Shown: piece after piece, positions 33,913 to 43,399 of the stretch
Position numbering within the stretch: the stretch's first letter is position 1
Layout of the letters: the number at the start of each line of letters is the position of its first letter
Assembly (NCBI RefSeq): GCF_034263275.1
Contig: NZ_CP139559.1
Coordinates: 5,580,001 to 5,644,000 of the forward strand
Length of the DNA: 64,000 nucleotides
Reading direction: 5' to 3'
From: Mucilaginibacter sp. cycad4
Lineage (GTDB): Bacteria > Bacteroidota > Bacteroidia > Sphingobacteriales > Sphingobacteriaceae
Notes under the pieces: generated by a model
Seen by the model: only the letters and a program-made list of their open reading frames with translations
Told to the model about the DNA's origin: nothing
Databases searched by the model: none
Program-made: the position numbers and the translations under genes

Positions 33913-34518
33913 ATGATCAACACTATAATATTCGATCTGGGTGCCGTTCTAATCGACTGGAACCCGCATTATATGTACCGCAGCCTGTTTACCGATGAAC
34001 AGGAAATGAAAGATTTTTTAGCGAATATCTGTACTTCCGACTGGAACGAGGAACAGGACGCCGGCCGATCCTTACAGGAGGGCACAGATCTGCTTGTCGC
34101 CCAGTTTCCGGAGCATGAAGCCAATATCCGCGCTTTTTATTCCCGCTGGATAGAGATGCTTGGCGAGCCATTTCACGGCACGGTGGAGATTTTCAAACAG
34201 TTAAAGGAAAGCGGTAAATACAAAATTTACGCATTGACCAACTGGTCGGCAGAAACTTTTCCGATGGCCCGGGAGCGTTTTGATTTTTTAGGCTGGTTTG
34301 ATGGCATTGTGGTATCCGGTACCGAAAAAATGCGTAAACCCACTCCGGCCTTTTACCAAACCCTGCTTGATCGTTACCAGGTAAATGCTGATGAGGCTTT
34401 ATTTATTGATGACAATTACCGTAATATTTTAGCGGCAGAAAAGATGGGGATCAAAAGCGTTCACTTTACTTCGGCAGAGGCGCTGGAAGAAGAGTTGAAA
34501 AAGTTGGAAGTGTTGTAG
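33913..34518 (+). CDS. HAD-family hydrolase (phosphatase)
   Basis: This 201-residue cytoplasmic hydrolase has HAD motif I FDLGAVLIDW with the nucleophile Asp8; the usual second Asp of DxD is Gly here, as in a subset of dehalogenase-like and epoxide-hydrolase-N-type HADs. Motif II is ALTNWSAE and motif III/IV is KPTPAFYQTLL with LFIDDNYRNILAAEKMGI. A helical cap is inserted between motifs I and II. Substrate unknown. The missing second Asp suggests either a different chemistry or weak phosphatase activity. Confidence 0.88.
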   Translation: MINTIIFDLGAVLIDWNPHYMYRSLFTDEQEMKDFLANICTSDWNEEQDAGRSLQEGTDLLVAQFPEHEANIRAFYSRWIEMLGEPFHGTVEIFKQLKESGKYKIYALTNWSAETFPMARERFDFLGWFDGIVVSGTEKMRKPTPAFYQTLLDRYQVNADEALFIDDNYRNILAAEKMGIKSVHFTSAEALEEELKKLEVL

Positions 34519-34536
34519 TCGGGCGAGCCGGCAACC

Positions 34537-34554
34537 GGCTGTGGAGACACAGCC
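34537..34554. repeat. solitary REP-like palindrome
   Basis: GGCTGTGGAGACACAGCC with a CCGGG tail shares the GTGGAGACAC core and the tail of the REP palindromes around 13 kb. It lies between the HAD gene and a terminator, ~21 kb from the transposase remnant. Confidence 0.6.
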
Positions 34555-34575
34555 TCCGGGATTGGATTAAATGAT

Positions 34576-34610
34576 AAACTTACGCTCATCATGGATGAGC
34601 GCAAGTTTTA
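34576..34610. terminator. bidirectional terminator between the HAD gene and cysM
   Basis: A 15-bp stem (AAACTTACGCTCATC with GATGAGCGCAAGTTT, one mismatch) with an ATG loop lies between convergent genes. Confidence 0.85.
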
Positions 34611-34619
34611 ACGGTTCTC

Positions 34620-35492
34620 TTACCCAAACAATTCACTGCTCAAATACCTGTCGCCCCGGTCACAGCAAATAAAAACGATAATGCCCTCTTCCAGTTCCTG
34701 TGCAAGCCTTATTGCCGCAGATAGTGCGCCGCCGCTGCTCATGCCCGCAAATACGCCTTCTACTTTAGCCATCTGACGCGCCATTTGAGTGGCTTCTTCC
34801 TGCGAAATATCCATTACCCTGTCAACCCGTTTGGCATCAAAAATCTTGGGCAGGTACTCCTCCGGCCATCTGCGGATGCCAGGGATGGAAGAGCCTTCAA
34901 CCGGCTGGCAGCCCACAATCTGAATATCCGGGTTTTGTTCCTTAAAATATCTCGAACAGCCCATGATGGTACCTGTAGTGCCCATAGCGCTCACAAAATG
35001 GGTGATCTTGCCCGCGGTATCACGCCAGATTTCCGGGCCGGTTGTTTTTACGTGGGCCATGTAGTTATCCGGGTTGGCAAACTGATTTAACAAAAAATAT
35101 TCGCCGGTGGCGGCCTTTTCTTCAGCATAATCACGGCAAAGCTCTATCCCTTCAAGCAAGGTTACTTTGGCGCCAAATGCTTCCATGGTAAGCGTACGCT
35201 CGCGGGTGGAGTTAGATGGCATCACCAGCTCTATCTCTAAATCAAACAGCCTTGCAATCATAGCCAGCGCTATGCCTGTATTGCCGCTGGTAGCTTCAAT
35301 CAGTTTTGTGCCCGGCTTTATATCTCCGCGTTCAATGGCGCTCCTGATCATGTTGAGCGAAGCACGGTCTTTTACGCTGCCTCCGGGATTATTTCCTTCC
35401 AGCTTGGCGAAGATCTGCACTTTGGGATTGGGGTTCAGCTTTTTAATTTCTACCATAGGCGTGTTGCCTATCAGGTCTATCAATGAAGCCAT
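34620..35492 (-). CDS. cysM: cysteine synthase (CysM type)
   Basis: This 290-residue PLP enzyme makes L-cysteine from O-acetylserine and sulfide. The PLP lysine is K41 in NNPGGSVKDRASLN; the substrate loop EATSGNTG is at 66-73; and GTTGTIMGCSRYF binds the phosphate of PLP. The short C-terminus (FICCDRGDRYLSSELFG) and the CDRGDRYLS motif point to CysM-like rather than CysK enzymes. It is 23 nt downstream of the serine acetyltransferase gene, so the two cysteine steps form one operon. Confidence 0.94.
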   Translation of the reverse strand: MASLIDLIGNTPMVEIKKLNPNPKVQIFAKLEGNNPGGSVKDRASLNMIRSAIERGDIKPGTKLIEATSGNTGIALAMIARLFDLEIELVMPSNSTRERTLTMEAFGAKVTLLEGIELCRDYAEEKAATGEYFLLNQFANPDNYMAHVKTTGPEIWRDTAGKITHFVSAMGTTGTIMGCSRYFKEQNPDIQIVGCQPVEGSSIPGIRRWPEEYLPKIFDAKRVDRVMDISQEEATQMARQMAKVEGVFAGMSSGGALSAAIRLAQELEEGIIVFICCDRGDRYLSSELFG

Positions 35493-35515
35493 ATCTATTT
35501 TATTAGGTAAATGTT

Positions 35516-36346
35516 CTATTTTCTTTCGCCAAACAGTTTAATGCTCAGCCTTTTCAGGATCCGGTGATTAGGGGTATGATATACCCTTGAGTTTGGCGGC
35601 AGGCTTTTGGTGAGCCAAACGTTCCCTCCCACCACACTGTTATGGCCAATTATGGTTTCCCCTCCCAAAATGGTAGCGCCCGAATAAATCACTACATTAT
35701 CTTCAACGGTTGGGTGCCGCTTGGTATTGGCCATGCTTTTATCTACACTTAAAGCGCCTAAAGTAACACCCTGGTACAGCTTCACATGCTTGCCTATCTT
35801 GCAGCTTTCGCCAATAACAATACCGGTGCCATGATCTATGTAGAAATACTCGTCTATTTTGGCAGCAGGATGAATATCTATCCCTGTCTTTGAATGTGCG
35901 TATTCGGTAAGGATCCTCGGCAACAAGGGTATATCATCAATATAAAGGCTATGCGCCACGCGGTAAAGCGAAATGGCGTAAAATCCGGGATAGGTACGGA
36001 TCACCTCAAATTCACTGCGGGCAGCTGGATCGCCGTTAAAAATGGCCTGGATATCGGTATTCAGGATGCGGAACAACTCTGGAAGGCTTTCAAAAAATTT
36101 TTTGGCCAGCTTTGAGGTATCGCAATTGCTGCAGGCCTTAGTGGCATGCATAATTTCGCACAGTTCGTTCTCAAGCCTTACAAATTCACTCTTCAGCTCT
36201 TCAACAGAGGCATACAGTTGCCCTGTTTGCTCGGGATACAGCAAATGGATCACTTTTAGCGCCCAGGCCGTAATTTCCCTGTTTGAAGGCACGGCCTCCA
36301 GGTTTTGCTGTTTAGCAAAAATATGTTGATAAAAATCCTGACTCAT
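35516..36346 (-). CDS. cysE: serine O-acetyltransferase
   Basis: This 276-residue enzyme activates serine with acetyl-CoA, the step before cysteine synthase. The C-terminal left-handed beta-helix is clear: IHPAAKIDEYFYIDHGTGIV, GESCKIGKHVKLYQGVTLGA with the catalytic His of DHGTG, then NVVIYSGATILGGETIIG. The long helical N-terminal region (about 1-130) contains CSNCDTSKLAKKFFE, and the overall form is like the EpsC/SatB-type acetyltransferases. It precedes cysM by 23 nt. It lacks an obvious sulfur-responsive leader. Confidence 0.93.
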   Translation of the reverse strand: MSQDFYQHIFAKQQNLEAVPSNREITAWALKVIHLLYPEQTGQLYASVEELKSEFVRLENELCEIMHATKACSNCDTSKLAKKFFESLPELFRILNTDIQAIFNGDPAARSEFEVIRTYPGFYAISLYRVAHSLYIDDIPLLPRILTEYAHSKTGIDIHPAAKIDEYFYIDHGTGIVIGESCKIGKHVKLYQGVTLGALSVDKSMANTKRHPTVEDNVVIYSGATILGGETIIGHNSVVGGNVWLTKSLPPNSRVYHTPNHRILKRLSIKLFGERK

Positions 36347-36471
36347 GTTTTATGGTGGGGCTGTTTTGGGAAAACAACCATTAACAGTACAAGTTTATAT
36401 AAAAGATTGTTGTTAATATGTAAAATGAGCCAGATAATTGATATTTGGCTACAAACATCTACGCCGAACCA

Positions 36472-36912
36472 ATGAAAGATCAAATAATTGAAACCGTAAC
36501 AGCCTTGTTCAGCGGAGCCGATGAACGCGACTGGACCAAAGTTAAAAATGCACTTGCCGAAAATGTTGAGCTTGATTATAGCTCCATGACGGGAAACCCG
36601 GCAAGCCTTGTATCATCCGGAGATATCATCACCGCATGGCGCGGCTTTTTGCCCGGTTTCGACAAAACGCATCATCAACTGGCCGATTTTTATGTAATGC
36701 AAAACGGATCGGTAGCGCTGGTACACTATTACGGCAAAGCCGAGCATTTTATTGGCGATGAGTGTTGGATTGTTGAAGGCACTTATGATACAGAGCTTAT
36801 TGAAACCAATGGCAAATGGATCATCACCAAACATAAACTTAACCTTATTAAACAGGATGGCAATATGGATTTGCCGGCACTGGCGGCAGCGAGGGTTTCT
36901 GAGCAGGGCTGA
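36472..36912 (+). CDS. SnoaL/NTF2-like protein
   Basis: This 146-residue cytoplasmic protein has the cone-like NTF2 fold. Visible landmarks are MKDQIIETVTALFSGADERD (helix 1), a WTKVKNALAENVELDYSSM strand, then TAWRGFLPGFDKTHHQLADF and a C-terminal WIVEGTYDTELIETNGKWII. These are typical of SnoaL-like or ketosteroid-isomerase-like domains of unknown substrate. The frame opens earlier with a TTG at 36445, but the ATG at 36472 begins the domain and lies ~24 nt after a near-match -7 box (GATATTTG). Monocistronic, with a hairpin downstream. Confidence 0.8.
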   Translation: MKDQIIETVTALFSGADERDWTKVKNALAENVELDYSSMTGNPASLVSSGDIITAWRGFLPGFDKTHHQLADFYVMQNGSVALVHYYGKAEHFIGDECWIVEGTYDTELIETNGKWIITKHKLNLIKQDGNMDLPALAAARVSEQG

Positions 36913-36973
36913 ACCTGCAATAAACAATAACGCCAGTTTCGCTATTAAGCCGAAGGGACTAAAGCAATTGAAG

Positions 36974-37002
36974 ACTTACGAAGTTTTTTAAACTTCGTAA
37001 GT
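36974..37002. terminator. hairpin between convergent genes, probable bidirectional terminator
   Basis: A perfect 13-bp stem (ACTTACGAAGTTT with AAACTTCGTAAGT) and a 3-nt T loop lie between the NTF2-like and EamA genes. T tails are short. Confidence 0.65.
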
Positions 37003-37026
37003 TTGGATTCTACACCTATAGCTTAA

Positions 37027-37911
37027 CTATGACAAGCTTTCTCCCATTCTTTTCCGCCGGCTTAACCCAGCCTGCATAATCACCGATATGATGATGATCA
37101 ACAGGCCTGCGTAAAAGGATAAATTAAGCTGCCGGGATTCATTGAATAAGATCATTGCCAGCAGAATGCTGTAAACAGGCTCCAGGTTAAAGGTTAGGTT
37201 AACCGTAAAGGCAGACATTTTCTTCAAAACCTCGGCCACCAAAACATAAAGCCCAACCGTGCAAAAAAGCGATAAAAGCAGCAAATAAAATATATCCAAT
37301 GTGCCTGGTACTATCGTTTTTGAAGGAAAGAAATAAAGATATAGCGGTGAGGCCAGTATTAGCGCAACAGATCCGGCCAGCATTTGATACAGGTTCATAA
37401 CGGTTGCGTCATACTTTTTAACCAGGCGTTCATTAAAGATGGTATAAAGTGATGCCAGGAAAGATGATATTACACCAAGTATGATCCCCGTTCTGAATGA
37501 GGTATCAAAATGAAAGATCAAACCGATACCGGCCAGCGTAAGCATACTTAATAGTAACTCGGTTAAATTAAACGGTTTTTTGTTAACAAGCGGGGCCAGG
37601 AATGCTGTAAAAAAACTGGTAAGGCAATAACAAACTACGCCCACAGAAACGTTGGAATATTTGATGCTGGCATAAAAAAACACCCAGTGAAAAGCTATCA
37701 GTAGCCCCGCATTGCCCATTTCCCTGATGCTGCCCCACGAATAATTAAATTGTGGCTTTTTGACCCACACAACAACGACCAGGAATAAAAAAGAAAACAG
37801 CGTACGGTAACAGGTGAGTAAATATTCATTTAAAGAGATTAGCTTCCCAAATACGCCGGTAAAACCAGCCAGAATTACGGCTATATGTAATAGAATAAGT
37901 GTTTTTTTCAT
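37027..37911 (-). CDS. EamA/DMT-family transporter
   Basis: This 294-residue membrane protein with ten predicted helices belongs to the drug/metabolite transporter superfamily. Two EamA repeats are visible: residues ~5-130 (HIAVILAGFTGVFGKLISLN and WVFFYASIKYSNVSVGVVCY) and ~145-285 (GVISSFLASLYTIFNERLVK and AFTVNLTFNLEPVYSILLAM). Such proteins export amino acids, nucleosides or drugs; the substrate is not evident. The C-terminus is basic. Monocistronic. Confidence 0.9.
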   Translation of the reverse strand: MKKTLILLHIAVILAGFTGVFGKLISLNEYLLTCYRTLFSFLFLVVVVWVKKPQFNYSWGSIREMGNAGLLIAFHWVFFYASIKYSNVSVGVVCYCLTSFFTAFLAPLVNKKPFNLTELLLSMLTLAGIGLIFHFDTSFRTGIILGVISSFLASLYTIFNERLVKKYDATVMNLYQMLAGSVALILASPLYLYFFPSKTIVPGTLDIFYLLLLSLFCTVGLYVLVAEVLKKMSAFTVNLTFNLEPVYSILLAMILFNESRQLNLSFYAGLLIIIISVIMQAGLSRRKRMGESLS

Positions 37912-38526
37912 TTTTTGCTAAAATAAGATAGATCGGGCAAACACGATGACTCATGCAATTGTCCGCATTGAATTAAATTGTTTGGAAATGGTGTTGGAAA
38001 AAACTCAAATACAGTTGCACAACAACTGGTTTTGATTAGCAAAAAAGAAAGACTGGTGGATCATTAAAAAAAAGCTCCGAGACAAGAAATGCCGGGATAA
38101 GGGGTTTGAGGTTGTCCCCTGTGCCATATTTAATGTTTGTTGTTATCATTCGTTGATGAACCAAAGATAGAAAAAGTTTTGCTTTAACTAAAGATTTGTA
38201 TTGCCTCATCACTTTAGCCACTGCCATAAAATTAGAGACCGTTTTATTTACAAAAAATAACTGCTACTGAAAATAGCTTAAGCAGGGGCTGGTGTTATCC
38301 CCACAATCAGAACGGCCAGGATACACACATACTGCGTGTGCCAGGCATAAGCCCGGATACTTATATAATAAATGTTTACAAGCGGGGCTGCTTATATTTA
38401 GATGGATATTAATTACAATAGCATTTCTTTTTATATTTATCAGGTGATATAATTGCACAAAGCCATACACCGTATCATTGTATATGTTAAAAAGGCAGCG
38501 ATGTTAAAATTGATACCAATAATAAA
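37912..38526. other. 615-bp gap, no gene seen
   Basis: AT-rich spacer between the EamA gene and the histidine kinase gene. It contains a CACACATACTGCGTGTG inverted repeat (near 38325-38341), with no convincing ORF, RNA or repeat family. The promoter of the kinase gene must lie at its right end. Confidence 0.5.
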
Positions 38527-41388
38527 ATGCCGTTAAAAAGCTTTTTTTTTAAACTTTTAATATTAACTCAATTTTTATTTTCGGGCGTATACGCCAGCAC
38601 TCCCTACCAGGTAGTTTACCTGAAAAACTATAATGCACCTGATGGCCTGCCCAGTTCAAGGGTTAATTATTTAATGCAGGACAGCAGGGGCTTTATCTGG
38701 ATAGCCACGGATAAAGGCGTGAGCAGGTTTGATGGTCAGCACTTTAAAAACTTTACATCGACCGATGGGCTTGAAAGCAATGAGTGTTTCCGGATAGCAG
38801 AGGATAACTACCACCGGATTTTTTTTTACTGTAACAACTACCGGTTCTGTTACTATGAAGACGGACTTATACATAAGCTTAATTCGCCGCAAAAAATATG
38901 GGTATTGCCTTTTGCCAATTTCTTTTTTAACAGGTATAACGAGCTTTGCGTAAATTACGCCCTTAGTACCAAGGTATATCATTTTGATGAGTTAAAATCG
39001 GGAAGACATAGTATCCAGCATTTAGGCGGGTATGTTTATGGTTCTGGCGGAGAAGAGCTTATCCTATCTGAAAACGACCTTAACATGCTCGAAAAAGAGC
39101 TTTCGGGCGGGCAGCTAAGCTATCAAACAGCCAAAAACAATACCAAACCTTACCGATTAGCTATACAGCAAAATCATTTGTTATTGATAACCAAGGAATG
39201 GGTAAAGGTTTACCAGTATCAAAAAAGCGGGATTACCCCGCTCAATAAAATCTATTTTACCGGCAATGTAACTTCAGTTTACCCAACCGGTAAAAATACT
39301 GTTGCCGTTACAACGGTAAAGCAGGGGACATACATTATAAACTATCTTACCGGCGAACGGAAAAATTATCTTAACAATAACATCACTACTGCTACGGTTA
39401 TTGACCGTGAAAATAATATATGGTTTGGCAGTTATGACAAAGGCTTTTTTTTAAGTACCAATCCCGAAGTAAAAGTTATTAACAAAGAAAGCGGGCTGAC
39501 AAATGAGGATGTTTTAAAACTGGGCATTGCCGGGGGCTATCTTTTTACCGGGCATGTTTTAAGTGTACTTAATTACATAAAACTCGGTGTAAACCCAATT
39601 CCGCCATTAGGCAGCATAACTATAAAGCAGGACAGGTCTGATTTTAACCGGATAACCAGCCTGGTCACAATTACTGGCAACAGGCTCATGATTGGTACCG
39701 ATAACGGCTTATTCGGGTTAGATGTGTCCAATAGCAACCCGTTATCATGGCACCCTGTAAAATACTTCATTGGCCCTATAAAAGGAATTGCTCAACGGCC
39801 CGATAAAGAAGTGTGCTTTATTTCACAAAATTCCGTTCTTGTATCGTCAGGTCAGCTCAAACGTACGCAAGGCTATGCATTTGAAAATTTAAGATTAACA
39901 TCTCTTACCCGGTATAAAAACAACATGCTGGTAGGTTCACTTTATGGGTTATACAAGTTTACACCCGCCACTAAGGATATTGCCTATGTCAGGATACTGG
40001 CTGATAAAGGGATAAATATTGTTAAATGCCTGGCATCAAATAATGAAGTATGTGCAATAGGTACTGAAGCCCAGGGAGTGTTTTTGCTGGAAGGCGAAAA
40101 AATTGTTCAATTCAACGTACCGGCTATATCTTCCGCCGACATCCGTAAACTGGTATGGACAGATGCCAATACACTATGGGCCTGTACCGCAAATGGCGTA
40201 AGCATTATCAGCTTCAGTAATAATTATCACAATTACCGCATAAGCTTGCTCAATACCAGTAACGGGCTCCCCTCAGATAACGTTGCCGATGTAGTACAGA
40301 ATGGCCATGATTACTATATAGCCACCGATCAGGGCATAGCTGTTACTCAAAATTTAGGGAATACGGGCCTGCCCAGGCCGGTATTGATTAATGACGGAAT
40401 ACCCGGAACTCAAAACAGCTTTACTTACGGCCGGCCCGTTGTATTTAACTGTGTTGCCCTATCCTACAAAAGCATGGGTAAAATACAATACCGCTTCAGG
40501 CTCAGGGGTGTCGACAAAAATTGGAGCACTGCTCCATCCGGCGAAAAACGGTTCGACCTGCTCCCCCCCGGAAACTATGAACTGGAAGCGGTGGCTGCCG
40601 ATCGCTTTAACCAGTTAAGCCCCCCGCTCATTTTTAAATTTGCCGTTATACCTTTATGGTACCAGCAGCTATGGCTGCAGATTGTGGCTGTTCTATGTGC
40701 CATAATCATCGTTTTTTTGCTGGTACAAAAATATTATCAGTCCATCATCGGCCTGCAAAAAAAGGACTATGAAAATGCCCTTGCCCTGCAGCGTGAACGC
40801 CAGCGCATCAGCAGTGAGGTGCATGATGATTTGGGGGCAAGCATCTCCGGCATTAAGCTGCGAACTGAATTACTGAGCCAAAAAGTAGCCGATCAGCCTG
40901 CTTTTAAGGAGATTGATGCCATTCATGAAGCTATTACAGATATAGCTACCCAAATGCGGCTGATTATCTGGAGCCTCGATGCTGAAAATGACGAGGTGAG
41001 CAACCTGGCCGGTTTTATTCATAAACAAGCCGTTAAAATATTTGAATACAGCAAGACCGACCTTCATGTAAATGCCTCGGTTAGCGAAACCGGGGCTACC
41101 ATCAGCGGCGAAAAAAGGCGCCAGGTATACCTCCTTGTGAAAGAGGTTTTAAATAATATTGTCAAACATTCAAAGGCCCAAAACGCATTTCTGGAAATCA
41201 ACCTTTACAAAAACCGGCTGCAGATCAGTATCCGTGACGACGGCCGGGGCTTTGACCCCGACGTTCGTAAACACGAAACCATGGGGATCCGTAATATTTA
41301 CGCACGTGCAAAAAGATTGAATGCCGAACTAAAAATTGATACTGCCCCGGGCAAAGGAACATCCATCAGCCTTAAACTAAACCTTTAA
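38527..41388 (+). CDS. sensor histidine kinase with periplasmic propeller and Y_Y_Y domain
   Basis: This 953-residue two-component sensor has an N-terminal signal (residues 4-23). The periplasmic part is made of propeller repeats, e.g. NYNAPDGLPSSRVNYLMQDS then GFIWIATDKGVSRFDGQHFK, and again TSNGLPSDNVADVVQNGH. A Y_Y_Y domain near 640-705 contains YRFRLRGVDKNW and LLPPGNYELEAVAADRF. One membrane helix (717-739) follows, then a HisKA_3 dimerisation region with phospho-acceptor His766 in SSEVHDDLGAS, and an HATPase domain with LVKEVLNNIVKHSKA. Followed by its LuxR-type response regulator. The signal sensed is unknown; there is no SusCD locus nearby. Confidence 0.94.
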   Translation: MPLKSFFFKLLILTQFLFSGVYASTPYQVVYLKNYNAPDGLPSSRVNYLMQDSRGFIWIATDKGVSRFDGQHFKNFTSTDGLESNECFRIAEDNYHRIFFYCNNYRFCYYEDGLIHKLNSPQKIWVLPFANFFFNRYNELCVNYALSTKVYHFDELKSGRHSIQHLGGYVYGSGGEELILSENDLNMLEKELSGGQLSYQTAKNNTKPYRLAIQQNHLLLITKEWVKVYQYQKSGITPLNKIYFTGNVTSVYPTGKNTVAVTTVKQGTYIINYLTGERKNYLNNNITTATVIDRENNIWFGSYDKGFFLSTNPEVKVINKESGLTNEDVLKLGIAGGYLFTGHVLSVLNYIKLGVNPIPPLGSITIKQDRSDFNRITSLVTITGNRLMIGTDNGLFGLDVSNSNPLSWHPVKYFIGPIKGIAQRPDKEVCFISQNSVLVSSGQLKRTQGYAFENLRLTSLTRYKNNMLVGSLYGLYKFTPATKDIAYVRILADKGINIVKCLASNNEVCAIGTEAQGVFLLEGEKIVQFNVPAISSADIRKLVWTDANTLWACTANGVSIISFSNNYHNYRISLLNTSNGLPSDNVADVVQNGHDYYIATDQGIAVTQNLGNTGLPRPVLINDGIPGTQNSFTYGRPVVFNCVALSYKSMGKIQYRFRLRGVDKNWSTAPSGEKRFDLLPPGNYELEAVAADRFNQLSPPLIFKFAVIPLWYQQLWLQIVAVLCAIIIVFLLVQKYYQSIIGLQKKDYENALALQRERQRISSEVHDDLGASISGIKLRTELLSQKVADQPAFKEIDAIHEAITDIATQMRLIIWSLDAENDEVSNLAGFIHKQAVKIFEYSKTDLHVNASVSETGATISGEKRRQVYLLVKEVLNNIVKHSKAQNAFLEINLYKNRLQISIRDDGRGFDPDVRKHETMGIRNIYARAKRLNAELKIDTAPGKGTSISLKLNL

Positions 41389-41458
41389 ACTACCCCATAA
41401 TAGGTATAAAGAAAGCCGGCATAATTTAGGAAATTAGCATTTTATATTGACCGTAAGC

Positions 41459-42088
41459 ATGCTCCAGATAATTTTGTTAGAGGATAATTTACATTACCGG
41501 CGCGGGCTGGAACAGATTATTCATGATATGAGCGGCGTAAGTTTGATGGGCTCATACGCTAATGCCGAAGCCGTATTAAAAAAGATAAACGAGCTTAAAC
41601 CCGATATTTTTATCGTTGACATAAACCTTGAAGGCATGTCGGGCATTGAATTTATACGGCGGGCCAAGCCCCTGCTCCCGGATGCCGAATTTTTGATGTG
41701 TACCATCAACGACGACAATACCAATATTTTTGAATCGCTAAAGAGCGGCGCAACAGGCTATATGCTCAAAGAATCATCGGCCGATGAGATCAGGAATGCC
41801 ATTACCGAAATCGCGGCCGGCGGTTCGCCCATGAGCGCCTATATCTCACGCAGGGTCATCGCATCATTTAATACTGCTGCTGCAAAACCGGCTACTGTTG
41901 CCGCCGAAAACCTCACAGAGCGCGAGGTTGAAGTACTTAACCACCTGGCGCGCGGCCTCCAGTACAAAGAAATTGCCGATCGCCTTGAAATTACTACCGG
42001 TACCGTTAAAAAACACATTCGCAATACCTACATCAAGCTGCAGGTACAAAACAAAGTAGAAGCGATTAATAAATTCCGCGCAATTTGA
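41459..42088 (+). CDS. LuxR/NarL-family response regulator
   Basis: This 209-residue cytoplasmic regulator has a receiver domain (1-120) with acidic pocket LLEDN at 6-10, phospho-acceptor Asp54 in PDIFIVDINLEG and conserved Thr/Lys in GATGYMLKESS. A C-terminal GerE helix-turn-helix (about 145-205) contains LTEREVEVLNHLARGLQYKE then IADRLEITTGTVKKHIRNTY. The frame opens with a TTG at 41447; the ATG at 41459 fits the receiver start. It is 70 nt after the HisKA_3 kinase, its evident partner. Confidence 0.95.
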   Translation: MLQIILLEDNLHYRRGLEQIIHDMSGVSLMGSYANAEAVLKKINELKPDIFIVDINLEGMSGIEFIRRAKPLLPDAEFLMCTINDDNTNIFESLKSGATGYMLKESSADEIRNAITEIAAGGSPMSAYISRRVIASFNTAAAKPATVAAENLTEREVEVLNHLARGLQYKEIADRLEITTGTVKKHIRNTYIKLQVQNKVEAINKFRAI

Positions 42089-42414
42089 TATACTACTTTT
42101 TCAGTATTGCAGCGCTTAATGGTTAAGGCTAATTTAGCGACATAAAGAAACTAAAAGGCTATGTTTAAATTAACTTCCCTCTTTAGTGGTTTTAATGCCT
42201 AAACCTTATCATTACTATAAATTAGCCGCTCCCTGGCTGCGTTAGCCCCTGTCATTCCCCTCTGCACAATTTACAAACGCCCGCCTAAAAGATCAATCCT
42301 GTTTTTAACAAAAAAGGGGAAACAACCAATTGGTCATTTACCCTTTTACTTTATTCAAAACTATCTTGTTAACCGGCACTACCGTCGGTACGCTATGCCT
42401 TAAAAGGCAAAACC
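42089..42414. other. 326-bp gap, no gene seen
   Basis: Spacer between the response regulator and the convergent glutathione peroxidase gene. I see only a short inverted repeat (ACTACCGTCGGT, near 42379-42390) and no classical terminator. Confidence 0.45.
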
Positions 42415-42930
42415 TTAGTTTAAATACTTTGTGATATCCTCAGATAATGGAGTGGTTTGCGACCTGAAACGGTGGATCAGCTTACCATTTTCGTCTATCA
42501 GGAATTTTTCAAAGTTCCATTTGATATCGCCGGTAAAATCAGGGTTGGGGGCAGTTGTCAGGTATTGGAATAACGGATCGATATCCAAACCTAAAACGCT
42601 TACCTTGCCGCTCATCGGGAATTTTACGTTGAAGTTTTCTTTACAAAAGGTTTTGATGTCCTGGTTAGTGCCCGGCTCCTGGCCGCCAAAGTTATTGGCC
42701 GGGAAGCCTACTACAACCAGCTTACCTTTGTATTGCTCAGATAGCTTTTCCAGATCGGCATATTGTTTGGTGAAGCCGCATTTTGAAGCCGTATTTACAA
42801 TCAATACTTTTCTGCCTTTGTATTTAGCAAGGCTAAAATCTTTGCCATCAATAGTTTTCAGTTTAAAATCATATACTGAAGAAGGTGCAGCGGCAAATAA
42901 TAAGGCGATGATGAGTGCCAGTGTTTTCAT
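42415..42930 (-). CDS. glutathione peroxidase family thiol peroxidase, exported
   Basis: This 171-residue peroxidase has a short N-terminal signal (residues 3-16). The peroxidatic Cys51 lies in VNTASKCGFTKQYADL, so this is a Cys rather than Sec enzyme. GFPANNFGGQEPGTNQDI supplies the Gln, and IKWNFEKFLID the Trp-Asn of the catalytic tetrad. Bacterial enzymes of this type usually use thioredoxin. It follows ybeY by 43 nt on the same strand, so it may be read from the same transcript. Confidence 0.92.
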   Translation of the reverse strand: MKTLALIIALLFAAAPSSVYDFKLKTIDGKDFSLAKYKGRKVLIVNTASKCGFTKQYADLEKLSEQYKGKLVVVGFPANNFGGQEPGTNQDIKTFCKENFNVKFPMSGKVSVLGLDIDPLFQYLTTAPNPDFTGDIKWNFEKFLIDENGKLIHRFRSQTTPLSEDITKYLN

Positions 42931-42973
42931 GGTTTTTACAATTGATTTTTAATAATCCAGTATAAAAGTAAGG

Positions 42974-43399
42974 CTAAAAATTTCTTTTAGCTAAGTACTC
43001 ATCTTCTTTTTGTGTCATTTTTTGTTTTGTAACAACACTTTTATCCGTGTAGCCCAAAAGGTGCAGGGCCCCATGAATAATTACGCGGTGCAGCTCATCG
43101 GTTTCTCCGGTTTTAAATTTGGCGCCGTTTTCACGGATGCGGTCAATCGAAATAAAAATATCGCCAACAATATCCCCCTCTACTTCCGAATTATCAAAAG
43201 TTACGATATCAGTAAAAGTATCATGATCAAGATATTGCTGATTTATTTGCAGCAGGTAGGCATCTGAGCAAAAAATATAATTAAGCTCTTTCAGTTTAAA
43301 GCCCTCGGCAACTATTGTATCCCTGATCCACTGTCTTAACTGCGCTTTTTGTTTTGGCTTAAAGGTTGTGTCTTCTTCAAAAAAATTAATAGTGGGCAT
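42974..43399 (-). CDS. ybeY: endoribonuclease YbeY
   Basis: This 141-residue metal-dependent RNase acts in 16S rRNA maturation and ribosome quality control. The zinc motif HGALHLLGYTD (H-x3-H-x-x-G-Y type, around residues 110-120) and the upstream VTFDNSEVEGDIVGDIFISI are family marks. The usual final His of H-x3-H-x5-H is replaced by the GYTDKS sequence, which is common in Bacteroidota. The ATG overlaps the preceding gene's TGA by one base (TGATG), implying coupling. Confidence 0.93.
   Translation of the reverse strand: MPTINFFEEDTTFKPKQKAQLRQWIRDTIVAEGFKLKELNYIFCSDAYLLQINQQYLDHDTFTDIVTFDNSEVEGDIVGDIFISIDRIRENGAKFKTGETDELHRVIIHGALHLLGYTDKSVVTKQKMTQKEDEYLAKRNF

Noticed and set aside
42379..42390. 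Operator-like inverted repeat ACTACCGTCGGT
   Set aside because: Short, single and between convergent genes; likely chance.
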